DNA of 64,000 nucleotides from Micropterus salmoides (lineage: Eukaryota; Chordata; Actinopteri; Centrarchiformes; Centrarchidae), in contig NW_024040707.1 of the NCBI RefSeq assembly GCF_014851395.1, positions 13,800,187-13,864,186 on the forward strand. The letters run 5' to 3'. Made by a program: the position numbers and the translations under genes. Under the pieces are notes generated by a model. That model was not told the DNA's origin, searched no databases, and saw only the letters and a list, made by a program, of their open reading frames with translations. Below, piece after piece: positions 36,097-47,069 of this stretch. Numbering within the stretch: the first letter of the stretch is position 1; every line of letters starts with the position of its first letter.

Positions 36097-38924
36097 TTTT
36101 GGTTTATAACGAGAAACGAATTGACTGAAGTTCACAGACTTTCTTCATACTTTGTTCGAAAAGGAATAACAATAAAATAAATTGCCAAAAACGAAAAACG
36201 TGCCGTTTTGAATTGGTTTTTCGATTTTTGATTCTGTCACCAAAAATGGTTATTTGGTTTTTCATTTTGAAACAAAAAACACATAAACGGTATTTTCGTT
36301 TTTGTATTACAAACGACTTACGGATTATCCAGAGATACCCAGACCCCCACGGCAGCACTTGCTGCTCGTTGATGAATGTTTAACGATACGTGCTTTTACG
36401 TTAGAGTTCGCTAGTCGCCTACATTAAGCATCATGAACACCGTGACCGAAGTCCAACTCATGACATGACCATCCGAGGAGCACGCAAATGCAACATTATT
36501 CTATGACTCCCAGCACATTTGACCAAGGTATGTTTATTTTTTGTTTTGGTACAGAAAACAGAAATAGACAGTTTTTTGAATTTTGGGCCAAAAACAAAAA
36601 AAAACCGCTTCTTTTTTTATCTAAACATAAAAATACGAATGGAAAACAAAGTTTTTTTATTACTAGCAAAACAAATTAAACATTTTCATTTTTATTAGTA
36701 GGTGGGACTTCATCAGTTCTTTGCTTCAGATTGGCTGGTGTGCACCATCAATTATGTTTTTGCTACTCTTTAAAATGAAGGCTCTACCAGATAATTTCTA
36801 ATAGATAATAGATGTTAATAATAATAGATGCATTGTCTCAGCAGCAGGTCTCTGGACCAGCTGTAAATGTGTTTTTGCACTTCTCTGTTTACTCTCTTTT
36901 ATTGATAAATTCTTCAAAGACAACGGTTGGTTGTTACTCAGTTATTTGTTTAATCCCTCACAAGCAAGATACAATGTCCACGACAAGCGCATTTCTTAAA
37001 ACAGATCGTACAAAGAGCAATATACAGCTGTTTACCTGCAAAAACCCTTAATTTGCTATCTCTCTAAAAGTACATATTTATGTAAGTGAACATCAGAGGG
37101 CTGTTTCACAAAACCAAGATAGCGGATTAAACCGGGATTTTCCAGATATCTTGGCTGAATTAAGCCTTGACTCGGTTTCACAAAAGCAGTAGCACATAAT
37201 TTAGCATGGCGATTTATTCTGTACAGCTAGCCTGCTCCACGCTAGGCTAACAGCCAGGCTTAGTTAATCCTGGTGCCTTATCTGTTCAGTCAGCGGTCAC
37301 GCTGAAACCAATGTGTTTTTTATATGTGTTTTGCATATTTTTCAGTAGCCTGTATTAAAATAGCAGTTTGTGGTTATAAAGTTTCATAATTGGAGAAGAC
37401 GCGTGCACCATACTTTGCACACAACGAGCATCAGCGAGTAGGTTTACGTGGAATGAATGCACATGTAAAGAAAAATGATAAATAGAAGCAGTGACAGATA
37501 GCAAGTGATAGATAAATACTTGCCCTTGGGAAATGCATTTTTTTTGTCTTGTTTTTTATTAATAAATTGTAATTAAATGTAATTTTTTATGCTCAATTTA
37601 TATTCATTTGTGGGTGGGACTTCATCAACCCTTGCTTCTGATTGGCTATAGCAGCTGTTTTATTTGCAAATTTGATAAAATGAGGGTAATAGTAATTAAT
37701 AATATATGATATGGTTATTTAGTCTTGTTGGCTTGCATCTGCCATCAAGGCTATTTTTCAACGGTATGGATGGATCGCTTCAGACATAATTGTGCTAAAT
37801 GATAATCTATGGCTACAAAGGTGCAAAACCCCTTTCTCTTACTCAGGGAATTGTTCAAATGTAGTCTTGACATAAATAAATCTATGCCTAATTAGACCAT
37901 ATCAGGTAGGATGAATCTGTAAACACTGCAGAATTAACTCAGTGGAGCTGCTTCTCAAGTGGCTCCAGGTGATCACAGCTGATGGAGGTGCAGTGTGACA
38001 CCTGCTGGTCATTTTTTGTAAAATTGGTTCAATGCCACATTGATCTTTATAATATTGAGAACACGTTACTGTCCACAGCATTTACTAAAATAATTATTAA
38101 TCTGTTAGGCTAGACTAAATAACAGAAACACCTTTGTTTAATTCATTAGTTTAACAGCACCACAAACATGCTCCAAAATGATCATACAGTTGAATCGCCA
38201 CCTCGTCTAAACTGTTAATCTCTTAATCATTAAGGGGGATTTATAGCATTATTTAAATAGTGTTTTTTAATAAACTGTCAACGGAGTGCATATTTTTGTG
38301 TATACATTACATCGTTTTAAGGCAAAGAAGGAGAACCACAGCAGTAATAGAAATTCTTTGGAAGAACCTTAATTTTGAAGAGTAGCCTGAAGCACAAACA
38401 TAACTGATAGAGCACACTATCCAATCAGAAGCAAGGGGTTGATGAAGTCCCATCCACCAACGAAAGGAAATACTGAGTTTTAAATTTGTTCTGTCAGTAA
38501 TAATGGAAAACAAGACATTGTGCTGAATTCGTTTTTGTTGTTAAAAACAAAAAGAAAACAAGCTGATTTCTGGTCTCTGCCTTTGTCAATTGTACTGAAA
38601 AAAACAACTGTTGGTCGCCACGGACTCATTACATTCTTTGGTTATACAAATGGGACACATTAAATATCAAATTCAAACGTCTTTTTTTTACTTAAATCCA
38701 AAGTAGCCTACGGCAAAAAAAGCACTTAGGCTATTTGTATATAACTTGGATTCATAAATTAATTTGCTAAGGAAAAACAATTTGTTTTTTAATTCAATCT
38801 TGGATTCTGTATTAAATATCAAAAGAATGAATGATACACAGATTCAAGATGATTACTGACTAATTTGTTTAGGTTGTCTATAATCAAAATATCATATTCG
38901 TATTTAGATTTAGACATGTCACAG
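36097..38924. other. Repeat-rich noncoding stretch between copies C and D
   Basis: Low-complexity T/A-rich blocks with TTTTCGTTTTTG and its complement (36178-36330, 36530-36690) look like ends of a decayed inverted-repeat element. The word GTGGGACTTCATCA plus GCTTC.GATTGGCT occurs at 36704-36735 and 37614-37647 and inverted at 38413-38455, marking a repeat family. AGGGCTGTTTCACAAAACCA at 37098 is another MITE terminus. The last 110 bases are homologous to the sequence before copies A and C. No gene supported. Confidence 0.55.
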
Positions 38925-41900
38925 ATGGAGCTGCCACCTCGTCCAACATTGTTTGACTTCCATGGAGTCTCCATGATCAAACATGTCACTGAGAACTGGG
39001 ACAGCATACAGAACTTCAAAGCCAGACCAGATGATATTCTTATAGCTACTTACCCTAAAGCAGGTGGGGATGTGTGAGTAAGAGCATGGAACTTGTGGCA
39101 TCATGGTTTTACTTATGTTGAATGCCCTGGATTGATATGTTCCCTATGTTAAGGCCACTGAACCCAATGTACTCATGTGTTTTAATCTCAGGAACCACAT
39201 GGGTCTCTTACATCCTGGATCTTCTGTATTTTGGCCAGACATTTCCAGAGCGCCAGGCGTCCATTCCTATTCATGAAAGAGTGCCGTTTCTGGAGATCAG
39301 CGCACCTTCTCGACCCTCAGGTTGAATCATGGGCCCAATCAGATCTTTACACTGTAAACAAACAAAAACCAACAGTGCATGTTGCGTCTTAATCTCTTTA
39401 TTATGGTGATTGTGTACTTATTACCACACTCTCACACTGTTTAGCTAGTTGCTGAACTTTTTTTGTCTGGTGTTGAGCAGGTAGTACAGTAAGTTTTAGG
39501 TTTTTCAGTGAAAACAGCTGTTCTTCTGGAGTCACAAACGCTATGATAGTGAAACAATGAAGTAATGGGCCTCTGTAATGTCAAGGAGAGCAACTCTCAC
39601 TATGTCCATCGCTACATAAGACCCCTTTCACATTGTCACATTGTTTTCACATTAACATTTGACTCATCATTGTTATTTTCAGTATGTAAACTCGTGCCAA
39701 GTAAAATGTATCTGAAGCAATTTATTGTACAACTTTTTTGGCTGTTTAGGAATCTAAACAAGTCTTTTTGTCTCACTAATGTTTCTCTTCACAAAGGTAA
39801 AGACTTGGCAGACCAGCTTCCCACCACTCCTCGTCTCATTAAAACTCATCTACCAGTCCAGTTTGTGCCCAAGTCCTTCTGGGAGCAGAACAGCAGGGTA
39901 AAGTCATTAGTCTGTGAAATATGTGAGTTATGAACCCCAGAGTGCAGATAAATTTATAATTGAGTGTTTTCTCTTTGCGTAGATAATCTATGTGGCTCGT
40001 AATGCAAAGGACAGTGCAGTGTCCTATTTCCATTTTAACCGCATGAACATTACCCAGCCAGAACCAGGTGACTGGAGCACGTTTCTAAAGGATTTCATGG
40101 AGGGAAAGAGTAAGTTCAAAGTAGTTTTAATGTAAAAAGGAGGCACAATGTCATCTCAACTATAAAATCTCTCCTCATATATTCTTTGGCTTCAGTGGTA
40201 TTTGGGTCATGGTATGACCATGTGAATGGCTGGTGGGAGAAGAAACAGACATATTCAAACCTTCACTACATGTTCTATGAAGACCTGATTGAGGTAAGCT
40301 AAGGAGTGTTTGTTTTTTTGGGTTCAGGTAGAAGGGGCTGGTTCACTGTATATAGACCGGTTGGCTGACTGGAGAAAATGAGGGGCAGGTAAAGATTGGG
40401 TGACAGGGAAGGGCTGGAAACTGACATCTTGTGGAGAGGTTGTGAATGGTGGGATGAAAAGTTGCTTAGAGAGGCAGGGGCTTGGAGGAATGGAGCAGAC
40501 GGGCAGAATAAGCAATACAATTGAATCAAACTGAAGCAGCCATTGTGACAGCGATGTGTCATTTAAACATTTTAGTTTTTGTACAAATTAAACAATTATT
40601 TTTTTATTTGAGCTTTGGAGTTGCTAGTTGAGGTAAATTCTTGATATCTCTGGACAAAGCCAGGCTAGCTGTTTCCTCCTGTTTCCTGTCTTTATGCTAA
40701 GCTAACTGCCTCCTAGCTCCAGCTTCATATTTCTGTACAGATATGAGTATGCTATTGAATTTGTCTAACTGAAAACTCCCCCACATTACCTGCGCTCCAA
40801 ATAGTAAAAGGTGGGGTGGTACATGACCAGTCTCTATAATACAAGATAGCTACCAACATAAAATAAATTCATATTAAACTTAATTTCAAAAGGCCTACCA
40901 AACTATGCTCATGATATTCAGCCAGTGACAGTCTTTGTGAAACAGACTTGAAAGCAAATAAAAAATATAGACATTTCAAAAGCCATAAGTAGGTTTATTG
41001 TCATATCTTAAAAGCCTTCAAGTAGTAGTCTACAAGGCATTAGTGCTTTAATCAGTCTCTTTAGGATGAAATCGCTATACCGCAGCAAACATGAAAGCGG
41101 CCTATAAAACAGTGTGTGGGATTTCCTGCGGGTGGTGATGTCATTTCCCAAAAGAGCTGATTGGTCAGTAGGTGGTTAATTTATAGAGTTGATCTCTTAT
41201 CTGGAACATAACCTGCTCCAAAGCAGGTTAGTCATTCAACATGTTACCAAGGCAATCTACTGTGGTAACCATTTTGGGACTGAAAACCCAGGGTTAACCC
41301 TGAAGTTATCTGGTTAAGCTCAAATCCTGCTTCATGGTACAGGCCCCTGGAGTCTTCCTTCTACCCTAAACCAACCTTAACCAAAGCCAAGAAAACAGGA
41401 CTACCGGACCAGTCAAAAAAAACAAAGACTACATAACACAGGTCACAATCACCAACTGCTGCTGCCAAGGCCGGAAAGTGGACAAAAGTGAAGAGTGAAG
41501 GTTCCCACCCCCTCACCACTGGTTTTCCATTAATCAGACCAGACTTCATGACATCATGAGTCAATCATGTGCACATCATAACCAGCAGGTGGAGCATCAG
41601 TTTTGTATAGAGACGTGTTCATAAGCATAATATAATCTTTGTAAGTCTGGATGTTGGTCAGAAAGATAACTATGTATCTTTTATTTTATTTTATTTGTCA
41701 CAAGGCTGAGATTGTTACTTTTTCTGCAGGACTGTGGACGAGAGATAGACCGTCTCTGTTCCTTCCTTGGCTTGTCTCCTTCAGCTGAAGAGAAGGAAAG
41801 AGTCACAAATGGAGTGACGTTTGACAACATGAAAGCAAACAAAATGACAAACTATTCCTCTGTCCCAGTTATGAATCACAGGGTGTCTCCTTTCATGAGA

Positions 41901-42103
41901 AAAGGTAAACTAAAAAATGTCCACTGGCAAAGAAACCATGTATCGCTGATTGATTTTAAATCGCCTGAATAATTCTCTCTGCTTCTCCAGGGAAAGTTGG
42001 TGACTGGAAGAACCATTTCACTGTGGCCCAGGATGAACCGTTCGAGGAGGACTACAAGCAGAAGATGAAGAATCCTACACTGAAGTTTCGTACTGAAGTT
42101 TAA
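38925..42103 (+). CDS. sult1st: Cytosolic sulfotransferase, SULT1 family (copy D)
   Basis: PAPS-dependent sulfotransferase of the cytosol and the most compact copy (3.2 kb). Coding exons: 38925-39063, 39192-39320, 39797-39897, 39983-40109, 40196-40293, 41730-41904, 41991-42103; 882 nt, 293 aa. Lys45, His107, Arg129, Ser137, RKGxxGDW and KxxxTVxxxE are present. Distinctive: MIKHVTENWDSIQ at 17-29, QTFPERQ at 62-68, NRMNITQ at 142-148, NYSSVPVMNHR at 239-249 and DEPFEEDY near the C-terminus. An in-frame ATG at 38916 would give MSQ before the conserved start; 38925 is preferred because the other copies start there. Intron 4 is almost identical to that of copy B, whereas introns 3 and 6 match copy C. 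Candidate AATAAA at 42427-42432. Confidence 0.95.
40780..41350. mobile_element. MITE-like element in copy D intron 5
   Basis: The right side reads CCCTGGGTTAACCCTGAAGT..AGCTCAAATCCTGCTTCATG..GTACAGGCCCC, a terminus typical of fish MITEs related to the CTGTTTCAGAAAGC family. The left end lies somewhere after 40770 and was not resolved. No coding sequence. Confidence 0.45.
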
Positions 42104-42828
42104 AGGCTTAATGAAGAGTCCTGAACTGTGATTCATTTGATGATACTGAGTCAGATGTTATATTTGATTATCAAAGATAGTGTCTTATTAGTGTGACAAG
42201 ATTGTCTTCATTGTGACGTTGAATGACAACTTTCATATTTATCCATTGTTGAATCTTGTGAATAACAGCTGTAATCAATAACAATCTCTTGGAAATAATA
42301 TCAGCGTATGTTTAAACATGAACTGATTTGTGATCACTGTCGCCCTGGCTCGCTTCCCTACAGCGACAAGTAAAATTCATAAACTGTACCAGTGACTTAA
42401 ACACTGCCCTTTACAACTGTTCCTCTAATAAAGAAAATCATGCGAGAAACAACTGCACTGTAGACCCAATTAAGTTCAGAACACTGAAAATATTTGTGGA
42501 AACTGATGGAAACAAAACTTGCTAAATAAGTCTACTGGGGTTGAATTATAACCATTAGATCTGGGGAAATAGTTTTTATGCTCTCCACGATGATTTTACA
42601 TTCATTGTGCAGCACCAAGTTTTGAGCCTCACCACCTTATAATGGCAGGAAAACACATGACCTTAGAATAATTACAGATAGGATTATTCATGTTTGCCTT
42701 TTGTGTCTCTATTTACTGCTTTATACATTTGTAGAAATCAACATAAATAGTCAAGCATTTCATTTGTACAACAAAATCCAAAAGAATAATCTCATTAGCT
42801 TAAAAAGGACTAACGTTAGTTTGCATCC

Positions 42829-43090
42829 CTATTTGCTCTGACGGTGTTGACCTCCGTGGTCAGCAGCGTACCAGATGGTGATGGAGGAGGTGAGGAGGGA
42901 CTCAATGAAGGCAGTGAAGAAGTGCACCATCATTGTCTTGGGCAGTCCAGTGGTCCTTGGTTTATTGGGGACGGGGATGATAGTGGAGGCTTTGAAGCAG
43001 GCTGGCACATGGCATGTCTCCAGTGAGGTGTTAAAAATATCTGTGAACACCGGAGACAGCTGATCAGCACAGTGCTTCAGGGTGCTTCAA
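42829..43090 (-). mobile_element. L2/Jockey-group LINE relic with internal deletion
   Basis: Minus-strand translation gives LSPVFTDIFNTSLETCHVP, CFKASTIIPVPNKP, then jumps to VHFFTAFIESLLTSSITIWY. The two parts are normally about 200 residues apart in these RTs, so the catalytic core was deleted. Short fragment, no intact end. Confidence 0.8.
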
Positions 43091-43639
43091 AATATCCCAG
43101 TCAATGCAGGGAACTTAGCAACAGTTAAGTGGGGGGCGGGGCTTAGCGAAGGGTCAACTGCATTATGTTCAGCAGAAGCTCACTTTTATTTTGTCTTTTA
43201 TTTTATGTTAATGCCTAGAAAAAACACCTATCGCAAAACAGCGCGAGGGCTGGCTTCACTGCAGTGAATTGTTCGCCAGGTAAATCTACAGTACATCAAG
43301 CTAAAAGTTAGCTTGTTTAATGTTAGCCAACTCCTCACACGTGGACTTAACTGATATATGGAAGATTCCAAATATTACAACAAAATAACTCTTCCACGAT
43401 GACAACGTTAACGTTACCTCTTGCCAACACGGTCTAGTTTGACATTAACTAGTAAGTCACTTAGCTTCTCAATTTAATGCCACATTTAAGCTAGCCATCA
43501 ACCCGGTCAAGTTAACTTAACCCTTCGTAATTGATGTTTAAAGATAAAACCAGCCAGTTGTAGTTTATGGCGAACATCAATATCAAGTTATTCTACAACA
43601 CTGCTTCGGTTAACGTTAAAATACAAAACAATGGTTTAA

Positions 43640-43870
43640 TATGTAGGGGAGACTTACCACAGTCCAATGAAGTGACCTTTGATACGCAACATTGACGCTT
43701 GTTTTACTCTCACAAAGCGTATGTTGCCGCTTTTATATACATGATATTCCACGTGACCGATGACGTCCAACCTTCATACGTCACAAAATTTTGGCGCTAA
43801 ATGATGCTGAAATATGAAGGGGGCGTAGCGTGAGCGCGACTGGAGGACCTTCACGTCACCATAGGCTGAA
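43640..43870. promoter_or_regulatory. Promoter-like patch with E-box, CRE-like and E2F-like words
   Basis: CACGTG (43750-43755), TGACGTCC (43761-43768), TACGTCA (43777-43783) and TTTTGGCGC (43789-43797) lie within 50 bases, with more CpGs than the surroundings. On the minus strand an ATG at 43692 opens a 35-base frame ending at a strong donor (GTAAGT, 43657 downwards). No further exon could be matched, so a gene is not claimed. Confidence 0.3.
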
Positions 43871-44755
43871 TTCAGCGAAACATATATTTTTAAACGGATT
43901 TTTACTGCATTTTTAACCACAGCTGTGTTTCCAAATGTGTTGCAGTTGATTGGGTAACACCTCTCACTAGTGATGGCGAGATGAAGCTTCGTGAAGCATT
44001 GAAGCTTTCCATCCAATTGGCTCACTCATGGGCCAAAGCTTAACGGTGCTTCATTTGCTCTACTGTGCTATCAAGTGGACAATAAATGTAAAACAGGCAG
44101 AGTGATTATAACCATAGACATATACAGAGATAGACGCCCTATCGACGAGAAGGGTCCAGCTCATAGGTCCAGCTGCAGACCGGAGACAAACGTGACGGAA
44201 GTTGGACTTCCATATATGGTTTGTCCCAGAAGCCACCGTGCACAAAACGTGATGATGTTTATCTCGACTGCTCGGCCCATGCATAGTTGTTAAATAAAAA
44301 AAAGAGCCGTTAAAAAAGAGGTGTCAATTGTCAACGTAGTAATCAGTGTGCGTTATGTGTTAATATTTACTATACTATAATTATATTATTAATATAGTAT
44401 ATTTATACTATAATTCCTGCAAATGTTGATAATAGCCTAATGATAATAATAAAGAAATGTTCATACCACTGTTGTATATTTTATTTCTTCCAAAGTGATT
44501 TTAAGTTTCACAAACCAAGAATATTCTGTAATGTAACATCACGAGCCAGATGTGTCTCGATTTAGGTTAAAACTTAATATTACTGAGAATTTAATGACAA
44601 ATTAACAACGGTACAAACATTATCAGTTGTTGCTGGACACATCTGCTGTGTTGGCTGCAGTGGTCTGTGTGACTGGGCCTGGGGGAGCTAACCGTAGCTA
44701 GCTAGCTAACTATTCCTGACAGCCCCCCGAAGTATATTCCTCTTACCCTAATCAT
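43870..44755. other. Noncoding; contains a repeat end at 44106-44141
   Basis: 44106-44141 (ATAACCATAGACATATACAG and the bases after) is complementary to 52977-53012, marking two inverted copies of one repeat terminus on either side of the L1 region. 44345-44420 is a TATA/AT-rich partly self-complementary run. No gene seen. Confidence 0.5.
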
Positions 44756-44759
44756 CACA

Positions 44760-46615
44760 GGGTATGTGCCTAAAGCTCCAAAGAAATACTTTGGACTGCC
44801 AATCCAAAACTCACGCTTTGGAAAAGGAGATGAAAAAGTTCGGGACAGAGAACGTCGCTTTACGAGAGAGACCTGGAACTAGAGCGTTACAAACGGCGCT
44901 GGAATCTGAAACTGCGTGGGATGAAAGAGCAAGAAAATGAAAACACGAGAGAGAGGTTGTTACAGATCCTACTCAAAATCGCTCCGCATTGGGCTGACAA
45001 GATGGACGGTATCGTCAACTGCGTGCACCGCCTGGGCAAAAGAGAGGAAGCTAAGCATCGGCAAGTGATAATGCAGTTCACCATGCGGCACTACCGAGAT
45101 CAGCTCTGGCGTCTGACCAAGAGATCTGCAGTGTGCAAGGAGCTGAATGTAAGTTTCACCGAGCACATTCTACCAGCTGACCGGGAGGCAAGAGCAGTGG
45201 TGTGGCCTCAGATTAAGCAGGCCAGAGAAGCAGGTCAGCGGGCCTACTTCAAGGGCCCATCTGGATACATAAATGGGAAAAGAATTGTGGCTCCTTAGCC
45301 ACACGGTTCACTAACTCTTCACTGTCTAACGTGAAGACACTTGTTTAAATTCCTACAAAGGACTTCCAAGTTGACTGTTTTCAAGGGGACGTTGCCTTAT
45401 GTTCACATTCTCTTGGTTTAAACCGGATGGTTCAATCAAATCAAGGATTGACTTTTGGTTAATCTCTGACAGTGTAAAAGACTTAGTATCTGACTGCTCT
45501 ATATCTTCTGCTCCCCTATCTGACCACTGCTTTATTAATCTCACCTTAAAACCCAGTAATAATCACAAACGAAACAAGGCGTTACTGGAAACCCAATGCC
45601 AGCTTGTTACAGTCCCAATTGTATTGCCATGGGATTAAAGACAATTTATGAAATTACTCAAGACCCCAACCTTCTGTCTTATAGCTCTGAATGGGAATAC
45701 TTAAAATTCAAAATAAGAAACTTTTCAATTTCTTTCAGTAAACAATTGCAACAATCTGCGTGAGACCAATTTGACAAGAGAGATAAGTCTCTGCTGTAAT
45801 AAACCCACACTTATGGATACTGACAAAAGGAAACTACTTACACTACAAACCAAATTAGATAATATATATACAAGAAAAGCAAATGGAGCCTTCATCAGAT
45901 CCAGAGCAAAGTGGATCAAAGAAAGAGAGAGAAACTCTTCTTATTTCTGTAGATTAGAGACAACCCACCAGGAAAGAAATAACATAGTTACACTGGTCAT
46001 TAATGAAAATGAATGCTCTGATCCTAAAACTATAACCAATGAAGTTTATTCCTTTTACAGCAAATTATATTCTTCTAGATTCTCAGCTGATGCAACAGAT
46101 GCCTTCTTTAACCAAATCAGAGGTTTTATTCCCCAAATAAATGAGGACTTCCAAATCACATGTGAGTCAGAGATCACCTATAATGAGCTTGAAAAGGCAT
46201 TGCAATGTTTGACTTCAGACCGCTCCCCTGGCCCAGATGGCCTCACAGCCAACTTTTATAAACATTTCTGGGAGCATATCAAAGTACTTTTATTTGAAAC
46301 ACTTAAAGAATTTTTAAACAACCACTCACTTCCACAGACCATGAGGCAAGGTGTAATTGTTCTAATTCCAAAACCAAACAAAGATCCCAAATTCTTGGAC
46401 AATTGGAGACCGATTACACTATTAAACAATGATTATAAATTACTAACACCCATATTTTCAGATCGTCTTAAAAACGGTCTTCCTCAAATAATAAGTGACA
46501 CTAATTCAGGATTTATGAGAGGTAGATCAATACACAATAATGTTCGCCTTGTCCTTGATTTACTTGAATATAATGAGCATATAAAGTGCGATGGCTTTAG
46601 AGATCTTTCTCTGTT
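44760..46615 (+). mobile_element. Damaged L1-clade LINE (ORF1 end, endonuclease deleted, RT start)
   Basis: 44880-45298 encodes the C-terminal half of an L1 ORF1 protein (RYKRRWNLKLRGM, VNCVHRLGKRE, WPQIKQAREAGQRAYF). ORF2 then begins only at the endonuclease C-terminus (about 45385-45560: SRIDFWLIS, LSDHC), so most of the endonuclease is lost. The RT part 45771-46610 has SRAKWIKERERNSSYF, RSPGPDGLTANFY, VLIPKPNKDP, DNWRPITLLNNDYKLL and SGFMRGRSIHNN. It ends before the catalytic box, where an unrelated repeat (46616-46740, TTTATATAGCACTTTACAC) begins. Confidence 0.88.
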
Positions 46616-47069
46616 TGGTAATAAAAACATAATACATTATATTTATATAGCACTTTACACAGTGCTCAAAGACACTTTACAGAACAGAGAAAATAAGAAC
46701 AAAGCAACCTTAATATACAAATATGGAATATGATTTATCAAGTCTCAGTTCATAGCCAGGTGAACACCAGACGGTGCAGTAAACGTAGCCTATGATTTCA
46801 GTACAGTAATATCAAAGATCATTCCGGTGATGGCGGAGCAGCGCTCAGTCGCATCCACAGAGCGGTTTGCTTAATAACAGTTTTCTGTCCTCCCAACTTT
46901 GCTGTTAACGACGGTGGAACTACATTATTGCTGTCGGAAAAGTTCTTTCGCCATAGTATGTCCGAACAAAAGCAAAATAGGAAACAGAAACGCAAAGACA
47001 GAGCTCAAGTGCTGAAGCTAACGGACCACAACTACCTTGCTAGCCAAAAAGAAAAAAAACGGCGGGAAA

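Noticed and set aside
36104..36679. Small frames on both strands rich in Lys/Phe
   Set aside because: They arise from A/T-rich inverted low-complexity DNA; no domain or codon bias.
38865..39077. Longer N-terminus for copy D from the in-frame ATG at 38865
   Set aside because: The extension is not conserved in A-C, whose upstream sequence is not open in that frame; it also contains intron/UTR-like sequence.
43211..43267. MPRKNTYRKTARG frame as a transposase or gene start
   Set aside because: Only 18 codons before a stop; nothing downstream continues it. Possibly a transposon relic, too short to call.
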